DNA of 49,493 nt, taken from Sedimentisphaerales bacterium (GTDB lineage: Bacteria > Planctomycetota > Phycisphaerae > Sedimentisphaerales > Anaerobacaceae). The notes beneath the pieces were generated by a model. That model made no database searches. It saw only the letters and a program-made list of their open reading frames with translations, and was not told the DNA's origin. The stretch covers positions 1-49,493 of the forward strand of contig JAUWPZ010000009.1 of assembly GCA_030611315.1 (NCBI GenBank), written 5' to 3'. The translations under genes and the position numbers were made by a program. Shown in pieces: positions 8,762-17,001 of the stretch; the stretch's first letter is position 1; each line of letters begins with the position of its first letter.

Positions 8762-10108
8762 ATGTTAAAGTTTTTTCTCTGGCTTAGATACCTGCGCAAG
8801 AAAAGGATAGTATTGCTGAGTATTGCTGCGGTTGGGCTTTCGGTTTCAATGCTCGTTGTTGTTGCCAGCCTGTTTACGGGATTTATCAATGCGTTCGAGC
8901 AAAGCGCGGTCGAGACGATAGGCGATGTTGTTCTCGCGGCGCCGGTGAGATTTGAGAAGTACCCGTTGTTCATCGAGCGGCTGGAGCGGCTGGGCGTGGT
9001 GGAGGCTGCAACGGCAACACTGTCGGCCCAGGGCCTGATACATTTGGGCAAAGGCAACGTTCGCGGTGTAAATATCTGGGGTATCGAGCCAGTCCGACGA
9101 GCGAAAGTTACCGGCTTCAAGGGAGCATTGCTTAAACAGGCCGATTCACCCGGCGAGCCGTCTTTCGAGATTCCCGGCTCTGATGAGAAAACCGGAGGGT
9201 TTGTGGGAATCGGGGTCCTGAACGAGCCGGACGAGAAGACGGATGAGTATGATTTCGATGCTGCCGCCGAGATGGTCGGCAAAGAGGTTGTTATTACCAC
9301 CGGTGCGGTAATAGAAGAAGATTCGACGTCGGGCGGCGGCAGGCGATTCAAACGAAAAATGATAAAGTTTACGGTTGCAGATATTGTTTTTACGGGTGTC
9401 TATGACCTTGATAAGAGATTCGTGTATCTGCCCATAGAGAAGTTGCAGCAAACTTTATATCCGAACGAAAAGGGTCTCCTTGCCGACCAGATTCAGATGA
9501 AACTGCCCCCCGATACCGACGCCGAGGTGGCCCTGGCGATGATTCGTGGCGTATGGGAGGATTTTGCCGACAAGGAGCTTTTCTGGAGTTTGTTTCTCAT
9601 AAGACAGACCGAGATTAATACAGCCAGGCAGATGCAAAGCCAATATGCTGCTGAGCTGCGAAAGCAAATGGGAGTTCTGTTGGCGATATTCAGCGTCGTA
9701 AGTTTCGGCGTGTTCGTGCTGATATTCTGCATATTTTATATGATTGTGAGCATGAAGCAGAAGGACATCGCAATAATAAAAAGCTGTGGGGCGTCGAGCT
9801 ACTCGGTACTTTGTGTCTTTCTCGGATTTGGACTCAGTGTCGGAGTTGTCGGCTCCCTGGCCGGACTTGTTCTCGGATACTTTGTCACAAAAAATGTCAA
9901 CGTGTTCGAGGGTTGGATAAGGATAATCTTCGGGTTGAAGCTATGGAAGAGCAGCGTGTATATGTTCAGCAAGATACCGAATGAGATTGACCTGGATTGG
10001 TCCCTGTTATTCGTATTATTGGCGATTATAATCGCAGTGGTCGGAAGCTTGATACCGGCGATTATCGCAGCGGTAACAAAACCGGTGGATATTCTGAGAT
10101 ACGAATAA
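8762..10108 (+). CDS. LolC/LolE-family ABC transporter permease (first of two)
   Basis: A 448-residue inner-membrane protein with the MacB/FtsX-type plan: one N-terminal helix (LLSIAAVGLSVSMLVVVASLF), a large periplasmic domain of about 250 residues, then three C-terminal helices. QKDIAIIKSCGAS just after the second helix is the conserved FtsX-domain coupling motif, and the N-terminal RYLRKKR before the first helix is also typical of Lol permeases. With the second permease (10427) and the ATPase (11828) it should form an exporter that releases lipoproteins from the inner membrane, or another MacB-like envelope exporter. The two permeases have equal length and related ends, so they are likely an ancient duplication. 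Confidence 0.85.
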   Translation: MLKFFLWLRYLRKKRIVLLSIAAVGLSVSMLVVVASLFTGFINAFEQSAVETIGDVVLAAPVRFEKYPLFIERLERLGVVEAATATLSAQGLIHLGKGNVRGVNIWGIEPVRRAKVTGFKGALLKQADSPGEPSFEIPGSDEKTGGFVGIGVLNEPDEKTDEYDFDAAAEMVGKEVVITTGAVIEEDSTSGGGRRFKRKMIKFTVADIVFTGVYDLDKRFVYLPIEKLQQTLYPNEKGLLADQIQMKLPPDTDAEVALAMIRGVWEDFADKELFWSLFLIRQTEINTARQMQSQYAAELRKQMGVLLAIFSVVSFGVFVLIFCIFYMIVSMKQKDIAIIKSCGASSYSVLCVFLGFGLSVGVVGSLAGLVLGYFVTKNVNVFEGWIRIIFGLKLWKSSVYMFSKIPNEIDLDWSLLFVLLAIIIAVVGSLIPAIIAAVTKPVDILRYE

Positions 10109-10150
10109 TGAATTTTGAATGAAGAATGGAGAATGTCGAATGAGTGATGG
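10106..10150 (+). repeat. Short-period GAATG-type repeats
   Basis: Degenerate units TGAATTTTGAATGAAGAATGGAGAATGTCGAATGAG follow the first permease. Related text is found in reverse orientation within the 5' part of scpB (37934-37993). Confidence 0.5.
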
Positions 10151-10163
10151 GCAATTGGTTTTT

Positions 10164-10357
10164 ACTCAACTTGACTGACTTTTAAACTGTTATGTTGAGC
10201 GAAGCGAAGCATCCGGCCTTAGAATAGGATTTTTGCCCTGTTGCGAGTGTGAGATTCTTCGCTGCGCTCAGACCTGTCCTCGAGCAAAGCGAAGGAATGA
10301 CAAGTTGCGTATGCTCTTGTCAAAGCTATAGTTATGTAAAAATCAGTCAAGTTGAGT
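10164..10357. mobile_element. MITE-like element with REP-like interior
   Basis: This 194-bp unit fills most of the 318-base gap between the two permease genes. ACTCAACTTGACTGA (10164-10178) is repeated as its exact reverse complement at 10343-10357; the match continues inward for six more bases with one mismatch. Inside are REP-like words (GAGCGAAGCGAAGCAT, GATTCTTCGCTGCGCTCAGA, GAGCAAAGCGAAGGAATGAC) of the kind also found at 44185-44253. It encodes no protein. A non-autonomous, structurally palindromic insertion is the simplest reading. Confidence 0.65.
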
Positions 10358-10426
10358 TTTTAGGAGCCAAAGCGCAAAGTTTAAAATGTTGAATTATGAT
10401 TTTTAGCTCCTGGTGTTTGGTTTTCT

Positions 10427-11773
10427 ATGTACAAAATCATTCTTGCAATACGGTATTTGATAAAACAGCGCATAACTTATCTTGCGGTGCTGATTGTGGT
10501 GTGCTGCGTTTTTATGGCTGTGGTTGTGCTGACCGTTATGACGGGCCTGGTAACTGATTTCAAGCAGAAGAACCACAACTTCGTAGGGGACTGTGTTGTC
10601 GGGACCGATTCATTAGTCGGCTTTGCGTACTATGAGGATTTGATGGAGAAGCTGGCGGCGGCGGAGTTTGTCGAAAGCGTATCGCCCGTGATAAAGAACT
10701 TTGCCCTGCTGAGTCCTAAGGGGCGGGATTTGAATGTTCATGTTGAGATTCTGGGTATCGAGCCTGTCAGGCACAGCAGGACGACGGGCTTCGGCAAAAC
10801 GCTGTATCACCGAAGAGACGATGTGTCCAAGGTATTTGAGCCGATATATGACCCGAATCTTTTGGGTTGTGTGTTGGGAATAGATTTGGCGTTGAGCCGC
10901 AATGCCAACAGCAAGTATTCCTACGAAACCGTTCCTGCCAACGTTGGTTTTTCCATAAGCTGCTTTCCACTGACTGTAAAAGGCGCCCCGGCCTTGGGTG
11001 GATTGGGAGAAGTCAACACCAGGACTTTCTATTATAGCGACAACTCGCACAGCGGATTGGCCAGGGTCGATAGCTCACTGATATATCTGCCGTTTCAAGA
11101 GGCTCAGCAGCTTTGTATGGCTGGAACGGACAAAAGAGCCAGCGCTATCCATATAAAGTTCAAGCCGAATGTTAAAATGCAGTCCGGCTGTGAACAGGTC
11201 AGCTCGCTGTGGGAGAATTTCAGGCAGGAAAAAGCCGGCGAAAAACTTGCTTACCTTTTGGATACCGTCAGTGTGCAGAGCTGGAAGGAATACAGGCGTG
11301 CGTTTATCGCGGCGATGGAAAAGGAACAAATGGTGATGGCTGTTATGTTCGCCTTTGTGGGATTAGTGATAGTTTTTATTGTCTTTGTTGTTTTTTACTG
11401 GATTATCAGCCACAAGAGTAAAGACATCGGCATCTTGAAGAGCATAGGTGTTTCGAGTGCAAATATCATCGGTTTATTTTCAGGTTTTGCTATTTTGGTG
11501 GGGCTGTTGGGCTCCTGTATAGGCATGTTCACCGGCTGGCTGTTTCTGCTGAAAATAAACCGGATAGAAGATTTGCTTTTTGAGCGATTTGGATTTCAAC
11601 TTTGGGACAGAACAATGTATGCTATAGGCGAAATTCCGAACCGGGTCGAACCGGATGTCCTGGTGATAACGGTTTTGGCGGCGATAGCGGCATGCCTTGC
11701 CGGCGCGCTGATAGCGAGCTGGCAGGCCGTCAGGTCGAGCCCCGTGGAGATTTTGCAGGTGAGCCGGTTATAA
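10427..11773 (+). CDS. LolC/LolE-family ABC transporter permease (second of two)
   Basis: A 448-residue inner-membrane protein with the same plan as its neighbour: N-terminal helix (TYLAVLIVVCCVFMAVVVLTVM), a periplasmic domain of about 260 residues, and three C-terminal helices starting with MAVMFAFVGLVIVFIVFVVFYW. The FtsX coupling motif appears as KSKDIGILKSIGVS, and SSPVEILQ ends the protein as in many MacB/Lol permeases. It lies ahead of the ATPase gene with a 54-base gap of short repeats, so permease 1, permease 2 and the ATPase probably act together in lipoprotein or envelope export. It is clearly diverged from permease 1, suggesting a heterodimer like LolC/LolE. Confidence 0.85.
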   Translation: MYKIILAIRYLIKQRITYLAVLIVVCCVFMAVVVLTVMTGLVTDFKQKNHNFVGDCVVGTDSLVGFAYYEDLMEKLAAAEFVESVSPVIKNFALLSPKGRDLNVHVEILGIEPVRHSRTTGFGKTLYHRRDDVSKVFEPIYDPNLLGCVLGIDLALSRNANSKYSYETVPANVGFSISCFPLTVKGAPALGGLGEVNTRTFYYSDNSHSGLARVDSSLIYLPFQEAQQLCMAGTDKRASAIHIKFKPNVKMQSGCEQVSSLWENFRQEKAGEKLAYLLDTVSVQSWKEYRRAFIAAMEKEQMVMAVMFAFVGLVIVFIVFVVFYWIISHKSKDIGILKSIGVSSANIIGLFSGFAILVGLLGSCIGMFTGWLFLLKINRIEDLLFERFGFQLWDRTMYAIGEIPNRVEPDVLVITVLAAIAACLAGALIASWQAVRSSPVEILQVSRL

Positions 11774-11815
11774 TTAGGGGATAGGGGATAGAGTATAGGG
11801 TATAGGGTATCAAGA
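11774..11815 (+). repeat. Short-period ATAGGGG-type repeats
   Basis: TTAGGGGATAGGGGATAGAGTATAGGGTATAGGGTATC separates the second permease from the ATPase gene. The same TATAGGG units recur at 13786-13801. Confidence 0.6.
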
Positions 11816-11827
11816 TTTGAATCAAAT

Positions 11828-12853
11828 ATGAGTAGAGATGATTTCATACTAAAGGCCGAAGGGCTGCATAAATCTTACAGGATGGGCGCGACAGAGGTCA
11901 AGGTGCTCAAAGGCGTCGATTTAGCTGTTAAGAAGGGGGAATTTGTGGCGATAATCGGTGCCTCCGGCAGCGGCAAAAGTACACTACTGCATATATTGGG
12001 CGCATTGGACAGGCCGGATAAAGTTGAACAAGACAGCAGCCTGACAAAGCTGAGACGTTTTTTTTGCATAGTCGCACGCTTGTTGGCCGTGCTTATCGGC
12101 ATAGGCTCGGCGGCTGTTGTCGGTTTTTCGATTTTTTCGGTAATACGTACCGAATGGAATGCTATTAGTGAATACTCCGAGCAGGTATCTTTGATATGGA
12201 TGATATTAGCCGTAATGATGGTGATATTTGCGTATTTGCTCACGGTTCTGATTAGCGGAGTCATAGTTTATTGCATTGTTTGGTTTGTCTATAGGCTGAT
12301 TGACTGGCTTGTCTTTTGGCTGTTAAGGAAACTCAGGCGGGACAAGGGCGCGGTTAGTTTTGAGGGGAGGGATTTGAGCCGGTTCGGCGGCAGGAAATTG
12401 AACCGGTTCCGCAACAAAATGGTGGGATTTGTTTTTCAGTTCTATCATTTATTAGACGAATTAAGTGTATTGGAGAATGTTTTTCTGCCTGCGATGGCGT
12501 CGAGGAGTGTATTGGGCTGGTTGTTTTGGGGCCGAAGACGTGCCAGGAAAAGGGCGAAAGAGCTGCTTGAGCAACTCGGTTTATCTGACAGGATTAAACA
12601 TAAGCCGTACCAGCTCTCCGGCGGAGAGAGACAAAGGGTGGCCATTGGACGGGCCCTGATGAATGAGCCGAGACTGCTTTTGGCCGATGAGCCGACAGGA
12701 AATCTTGACTCTGCGACGGGAAATGTTATTCTGGATATCTTTGAGAGATTGAACAAGGCCGGCCAGACAATTGTGATGGTAACGCACGACGAAAGGATTG
12801 CAAAAAGAGCTGGGCGGATAATAACGCTGAGAGACGGCAAAATCAACGTATAG
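11828..12853 (+). CDS. LolD-type ABC ATPase interrupted by a membrane-spanning insertion
   Basis: A 341-residue ATPase of the LolD/MacB class that should energise the two permeases upstream. All nucleotide-binding motifs are intact: Walker A GASGSGKS (44-51), Q-loop glutamine in FVFQF (204), signature LSGGE (263-267), Walker B LLLADE (283-288) with DEPTGNLDS, and H-loop histidine (320). Unusually, residues about 65-172 are an insertion between LGALDRPD and GAVSFEGRDL, which are adjacent in ordinary LolD. The insertion contains hydrophobic stretches at about 78-106, 120-143 and 144-167, flanked by basic residues, so this ATPase is probably itself membrane-embedded. A second small hydrophobic insertion (SVLGWLFWGRRR, 227-238) follows the Q-loop region. 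No frameshift is needed to read through. ATG at 11828 lacks a strong ribosome-binding site. Confidence 0.88.
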   Translation: MSRDDFILKAEGLHKSYRMGATEVKVLKGVDLAVKKGEFVAIIGASGSGKSTLLHILGALDRPDKVEQDSSLTKLRRFFCIVARLLAVLIGIGSAAVVGFSIFSVIRTEWNAISEYSEQVSLIWMILAVMMVIFAYLLTVLISGVIVYCIVWFVYRLIDWLVFWLLRKLRRDKGAVSFEGRDLSRFGGRKLNRFRNKMVGFVFQFYHLLDELSVLENVFLPAMASRSVLGWLFWGRRRARKRAKELLEQLGLSDRIKHKPYQLSGGERQRVAIGRALMNEPRLLLADEPTGNLDSATGNVILDIFERLNKAGQTIVMVTHDERIAKRAGRIITLRDGKINV

Positions 12854-12910
12854 CGTATATCGTTTAGCTTTCTTGCTATTCCTTCCCTATCCGCTATACG
12901 CAATACGAGG
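12847..12910 (+). repeat. Short-period repeats with 9-bp inverted arms
   Basis: CGTATAGCG (12847-12855) pairs exactly with CGCTATACG (12892-12900). The stretch between contains further TATATCG/TATCCG units. It spans the end of the ATPase gene and the spacer before the aminotransferase gene. Confidence 0.55.
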
Positions 12911-12919
12911 GACGAAATT

Positions 12920-13783
12920 ATGGCGCTTAAAATTTGGCTTGACGGCAAACTTGTTGACGAGGCGGACGCAAAAGTATCCGTTTTCGACCATGGTCTGCTT
13001 TACGGAGACGGGGTATTCGAGGGCATTCGAGTTTACAAAGGCAGGGTGTTCGAACTTGATGCCCATCTCAAGAGACTTTATCAATCGGCCAAGGTGATTC
13101 GCCTTGATGTCCCGATGAGCAGGGACGACCTTGTCGGTGCGGTTGAGAAAACGGTCGAAGCCAACGGCATTGTTGACGGCTATATTCGCTTAGTGGTTAC
13201 CCGCGGGGTGGGGACTTTGGGATTAAATCCCTTCGTCTGCAAGAACGGCAGGTTGATTATCATAGCCGACGCGATTCAGCTTTATCCGGAAGAGCTTTAC
13301 GAAAAGGGAATGAAGATAATCAGTGCGACCACGGTTCGCAATCATCCGCTGGCAATTCCGCCGCAGGTCAAGAGCCTGAACTATCTCAATAACACCCTGG
13401 CCAAGATTGAAGCCCTGGACAATGATGTTCCCGAGGCGATAATGTATAACCACGAAGGTTATGTGGCCGAGGCGACCGGTGACAATGTATTTATTGTCAG
13501 GGACGGCGCGGTTTATACGCCGCCGGTCGAGGCCGGTGCGCTTGAAGGGATAACTCGAGGCGTGGTAATAAAACTGGCCGGGCAGGAGAACCTCGAGATG
13601 GTTGAGAAAAATCTGACCAGGTGTGATTTGTATATTTGCGATGAGCTGTTTCTCACCGGCACCGCCGCCGAGGTCATCGGAATTGTCGAGATTGACGCCA
13701 GAGTGATAGGCGACGGCAGGCCCGGACCAATTACTCGACTGTTGAGAAAAAAGTTCTTCGAATACGCCCATGGGGAGAAATAG
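12920..13783 (+). CDS. ilvE: Branched-chain amino acid aminotransferase (class IV)
   Basis: A PLP-dependent fold-type IV aminotransferase of 287 residues that performs the last step of valine, leucine and isoleucine synthesis using glutamate. The PLP lysine is K141 in QVKSLNYLNN; FDHGLLYGDGVFEG at the N-terminus, EATGDNVFIV and ELFLTGTAAEV are family signatures, the last typical of IlvE rather than D-amino-acid transaminase. ACGAGGGACGAAATT before the ATG gives a plausible ribosome-binding site. A homologous but clearly different class IV enzyme is at 41769-42635 next to pabB. Confidence 0.92.
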   Translation: MALKIWLDGKLVDEADAKVSVFDHGLLYGDGVFEGIRVYKGRVFELDAHLKRLYQSAKVIRLDVPMSRDDLVGAVEKTVEANGIVDGYIRLVVTRGVGTLGLNPFVCKNGRLIIIADAIQLYPEELYEKGMKIISATTVRNHPLAIPPQVKSLNYLNNTLAKIEALDNDVPEAIMYNHEGYVAEATGDNVFIVRDGAVYTPPVEAGALEGITRGVVIKLAGQENLEMVEKNLTRCDLYICDELFLTGTAAEVIGIVEIDARVIGDGRPGPITRLLRKKFFEYAHGEK

Positions 13784-13802
13784 GGTATAGGGTATAGGGT
13801 CC
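13783..13802 (+). repeat. Short TATAGGG repeat
   Basis: AGGGTATAGGGTATAGGGTC directly follows the aminotransferase stop codon; same unit as at 11790-11810. Confidence 0.5.
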
Positions 13803-13834
13803 CGAGATTTTTTTGAAATCTGTGTAAGACAAAT

Positions 13835-13866
13835 AAAAAAGGCTGGTTGTTAAACCGGCCTTTTTT
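13835..13866. terminator. Bidirectional intrinsic terminator
   Basis: A-run, GGCTGGTT, loop GTTA, AACCGGCC, T-run form a stable hairpin flanked by A6 and T6. It lies between two convergent genes (ilvE on + and the outer-membrane protein on -), so it can stop transcription from both sides. Confidence 0.85.
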
Positions 13867-13891
13867 ATCTTTCGCTGTATTATCTGGTTTC

Positions 13892-14704
13892 TCAGAAAGG
13901 TATCGCGTAAGACAGACCCGCCCAGAATTCATCCTCGGGATTAACGGAATCATCCATCGATGTCTGGTAGTAAACTGCTGGAGTAAAAGTACCCGGGCCG
14001 GCTTCGATTTCCGTCGAAACACCCCAGAGTATGTGCGACCAGTCGTGGTCGGCAACGGCGCCGGTCTTAGGGTTGACGCCGGCTCCGTCATTGTAAACCG
14101 CAGCGGCGCTTAAGTTGAATACCTGCTCGGGCGTATCAGGCAGAATGCCGGGTGTTTTCAGGTCATATCCGAGACCGAAGATATGTATCCAGCCGGGATA
14201 GTCTGAAGCCAGATCTGAACTGGACCTCGCGTTCCATAACTTACACACGTAGTAACTGGGGACGATGCCTGCCGGGCACAGTTCCGGCCATGAGAACCCC
14301 ACGCCTAATTCTTCAGCGTCGGCAGCTTTATCCGGTTCGTCGATGAAGTCATAGTAAATGAAGTTGGCTCTTACATCGGTGGCATAGGTTTCGCCCTCGA
14401 AAAGCGTGCAGGAATAAGCGAGGGTGTAATCGTACCTGGTCATGTTCACCGTGCTGACATCGCTGGTTCCGCTGGAACCGGCGTAAGAGGCCAGGACATT
14501 GAGGCTAAAGCCGGTCCCAAACAGGTCAAGGTCAACACTTGGCTGGACCGCTGCCTTGTCATCGATCATATCGAAGCCTCGCCAGATCCATTTGCTAACA
14601 TAGCTAACATCAACGGTTCCACTCAGTTCGCCTTCCTGTGCCTGGGCGAAACCAGCCGTAGTCAACAAGATTACGGCAGTTAGTAAAATCGCCTTTTTTT
14701 TCAT
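13892..14704 (-). CDS. Putative outer-membrane beta-barrel protein (TorF/Gcw_chp-like)
   Basis: A 270-residue exported protein with a clear signal peptide (MKKKAILLTAVILLTTAGFAQA). The mature part begins with SGTVDVSYVSKWIWRGFD and consists of alternating strands rich in Y, W and G, ending in an aromatic residue (LSYAIPF), as expected of an outer-membrane barrel. The SKWIWRGFD opening resembles the Gcw_chp (TorF) family of unknown function. The start at 14704 is chosen because AAGGAGATAAGT lies directly upstream; the longer in-frame version from 14752 lacks this. It is a single-gene unit, divergent from rarA. Transport substrate unknown. Confidence 0.7.
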   Translation of the reverse strand: MKKKAILLTAVILLTTAGFAQAQEGELSGTVDVSYVSKWIWRGFDMIDDKAAVQPSVDLDLFGTGFSLNVLASYAGSSGTSDVSTVNMTRYDYTLAYSCTLFEGETYATDVRANFIYYDFIDEPDKAADAEELGVGFSWPELCPAGIVPSYYVCKLWNARSSSDLASDYPGWIHIFGLGYDLKTPGILPDTPEQVFNLSAAAVYNDGAGVNPKTGAVADHDWSHILWGVSTEIEAGPGTFTPAVYYQTSMDDSVNPEDEFWAGLSYAIPF

Positions 14705-14820
14705 ACTTATCTCCTTAAAAACACTTAGCACTTGCCCCCATTGTCCAAACACTTCAATTCTGTATATAAGATTAAATCACCCACCAACTACCTGAGAAGT
14801 TTATCGGTATGTGGCCGTAA

Positions 14821-14847
14821 ATCAAATAAAAAAAAGTTTTTTTTGAT
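14821..14847. repeat. AT-rich inverted repeat in a 325-base spacer
   Basis: ATCAAATAAAAAAAAG and TTTTTTTTGAT pair across the middle of the 14705-15029 spacer between the divergent outer-membrane protein gene and rarA. It could be an operator or an upstream element. Apart from this, the ribosome-binding site near 14710 and the promoter at 14994, nothing is seen in the spacer. Confidence 0.3.
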
Positions 14848-14993
14848 TTTTTTGCCCCCTGAGAGCGGAAAAATGGGGCTAAGGGCCTATCTTCGGGCTG
14901 TTTCGATGAACCGACCGTTCGCCCTCGTTTGCTTCGCCATTAGTCGCAAAAGACAAGCTTGGCTGTTTTCGGAGATGGGTCCCAAATATATTT

Positions 14994-15022
14994 TCGACAG
15001 TTTAGCACATTCGACGTATAAT
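14994..15022 (+). promoter_or_regulatory. Sigma70-type promoter for the rarA operon
   Basis: TCGACA (14994-14999, 5 of 6 matches to TTGACA) is followed after 17 bases by a perfect TATAAT (15017-15022). The expected transcription start falls near 15029-15030, at the first ATG of rarA, so either the message is leaderless or translation starts at an internal codon such as TTG 15057. Confidence 0.6.
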
Positions 15023-15029
15023 ATACCTG

Positions 15030-16418
15030 ATGCATGAGGATGGGCACGACAACAAGTTGTTTAGCCGACTTGAAAGGGCTAATGTGGCCTCGGCAGCCCC
15101 TTTGGCGGTCAGGATGAGGCCGAGAGAACTCGACCAGTTTATCGGGCAAAGACATATTCTTGGGTCCGATAAACTGCTGACAAGGATGCTCCAGGCCGAT
15201 AAACTCAGCAGCCTGCTCTTTTACGGCCCGCCCGGGGTCGGCAAGACCTCCCTGGCAACAGTGATAGCGAATCATACCAAGGCGAAATTCTATTCTCTCA
15301 GCGCACCTGCAGCCAGCGTTAAGGATATTCGCCAGATAATCGCCTCCGCCAGAGACAGACTTGCTGTCGAGGGGGCGAGAACAGTACTTTTTATCGACGA
15401 TATCCACCGTTTCAACCGTGCCCAGCAGGATGTCCTGTTGGATGATGTCGAGGCCGGCGTGTTGATTCTCATCGGCGCGACGACGGAAAATCCCTTCTTT
15501 TCGGTCAATTCCCCGTTGATTTCCCGCAGCACGGTATTTCATTTTGAGCCGCTCAGCGAGCAGGACATTTTACAGTTGCTAAAAAGCGCGGTCAGCGACG
15601 GCGAGCGGGGGCTCGGGAAACTTGATATTGAGGCGGACGAAAAGGCCCTGAAGTTTTTGGCGGTGATGTGTGACGGCGATGCCAGAAAGGCCCTGACCGC
15701 CCTGGAGGTGGGTGTGTTGTCACAGGCGGCTCGAAAAAGCGGGGCAAAGGTCAAGTTTAACCTGGAGATTGCGACCGAGTCGATACAGCAAAAGGCCATT
15801 GACTACGACGGCACGGGCGATACACACTATGACCTGGCGAGCGCTTTGCAGAAGAGCATGCGGGGCTCGGACCCTGATGCGACCGTTTACTGGCTCGCCC
15901 GAATGATAGCGGGCGGGGAGGATACGCGTTTTATCGCCCGGCGGATTGCCATTTGTGCGGCCGAAGATGTGGGAAACGCCGACCCAATGGCAACGGTTCT
16001 GGCTGCCGCGGCCGTTCAGATATCCGAGTTCGTGGGCCTGCCGGAAGCACAGCTTGCCCTGGCGCAGGCGGCGATTTACATTGCCTGTGCGCCGAAATCG
16101 AATGCCGCGGCTTCCGCTGTTTGGGAGGCGGTCTCGGATGTAAAACAGCGGTCAATTGCGCCCGTGCCGAAGCATCTCAAGGACAGCCACTATGCTGCCG
16201 CGAAGAAATTAGGCTACGGAGCTGATTACAAGTATCCGCACAATTTCAAGGATGGTTTCGTTCCTCAGGAGTATCTTCCTGAGGCGGCCAGGAAAAAGTA
16301 TTACATCCCGAAAGAGGTCGGGTACGAAAAAAATATTAAGCGTTATTTACAAAAGTTGGAAAGCCTGATACAAAAGAGCAAATCTGTCGATAAGAGTACC
16401 GAAAAGAAGGACAGCTAA
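15030..16418 (+). CDS. rarA: Replication-associated recombination protein A (RarA/MgsA AAA+ ATPase)
   Basis: A 462-residue AAA+ ATPase related to clamp-loader subunits and RuvB, acting at stalled replication forks. The N-terminus (APLAVRMRPRELDQFIGQ) is the family hallmark. Walker A is GPPGVGKT (66-73), Walker B VLFIDDIHRF (119-128), sensor 1 GATTENP, with an arginine-finger segment LISRS. The C-terminal oligomerisation domain is recognised by AEDVGNADPMA and PKSNAAASAVWEA. The first ATG (15030) has no ribosome-binding site and coincides with the likely transcription start. Its stop codon abuts the next start, so the two are translationally coupled. Confidence 0.94.
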   Translation: MHEDGHDNKLFSRLERANVASAAPLAVRMRPRELDQFIGQRHILGSDKLLTRMLQADKLSSLLFYGPPGVGKTSLATVIANHTKAKFYSLSAPAASVKDIRQIIASARDRLAVEGARTVLFIDDIHRFNRAQQDVLLDDVEAGVLILIGATTENPFFSVNSPLISRSTVFHFEPLSEQDILQLLKSAVSDGERGLGKLDIEADEKALKFLAVMCDGDARKALTALEVGVLSQAARKSGAKVKFNLEIATESIQQKAIDYDGTGDTHYDLASALQKSMRGSDPDATVYWLARMIAGGEDTRFIARRIAICAAEDVGNADPMATVLAAAAVQISEFVGLPEAQLALAQAAIYIACAPKSNAAASAVWEAVSDVKQRSIAPVPKHLKDSHYAAAKKLGYGADYKYPHNFKDGFVPQEYLPEAARKKYYIPKEVGYEKNIKRYLQKLESLIQKSKSVDKSTEKKDS

Positions 16419-17000
16419 ATGGACAAGGGCCAGTTGCGCCGCAAGCTGCAGAATTGTTTGCTTGCCATGCCGCCGGAACAGAGGAGCGAAAAGAGCCTCA
16501 AAGCATGCCGGAATTTGATTGCGACTGTCGAATTTCAAAACGCATCGACGATTATGATGTTTTTATCTCTTCCGCACGAGGTGGATACTTCCGAGGCCGT
16601 ACTTGCCGCCTGGCAGCTCGATAAGATAGTGGCTGTGCCCAAGATATCCTGGGAGCAAAGACATATGATAGCGGTGCGGATAAACTCGCTGGATACGGGT
16701 TTTTCGACCGGCTCTTCCGGTCTGCGGAACCCGATTTCCGGCGTGCCGACGCCGTTTGAGGAGATTGATTTGGTCGTTACGCCGGCGTTGGCTTTCGACA
16801 GGAAAGGCAACCGGCTTGGCCGCGGGGGGGCTTATTACGACAGGTTCTTCGCCAACGAGCAGCTTAGGGCTTCCAGATGCGGCTTTGCTTTTGCGGAGCA
16901 GTTGGTTGATTCCATACCGGTGGCGGAACATGATGAGCCGGTGGATTTCTTAGTAACTGATGAGGGAATAATATCCTGTAATACCGCGAAAGGAGAATAA
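16419..17000 (+). CDS. 5-formyltetrahydrofolate cyclo-ligase
   Basis: A 193-residue enzyme that converts 5-formyl-THF to 5,10-methenyl-THF with ATP. Family motifs are present: KSLKACRNLI with the N-terminal basic helix, MFLSLPHEVDTS, and near the C-terminus DLVVTPALAFDRKGNRLGRGGAYYDRF, which contains the nucleotide/folate-binding GRGGGYYDR-type motif. TAAATG joins it to rarA with no gap. Length fits the family (about 190). Confidence 0.93.
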   Translation: MDKGQLRRKLQNCLLAMPPEQRSEKSLKACRNLIATVEFQNASTIMMFLSLPHEVDTSEAVLAAWQLDKIVAVPKISWEQRHMIAVRINSLDTGFSTGSSGLRNPISGVPTPFEEIDLVVTPALAFDRKGNRLGRGGAYYDRFFANEQLRASRCGFAFAEQLVDSIPVAEHDEPVDFLVTDEGIISCNTAKGE

Positions 17001-17001
17001 G

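Noticed and set aside
8599-9351. 250-codon minus-strand frame across the end of lysS and start of the first permease
   Set aside because: Spans two well-supported plus-strand genes and has low-complexity S/T/P-rich content.
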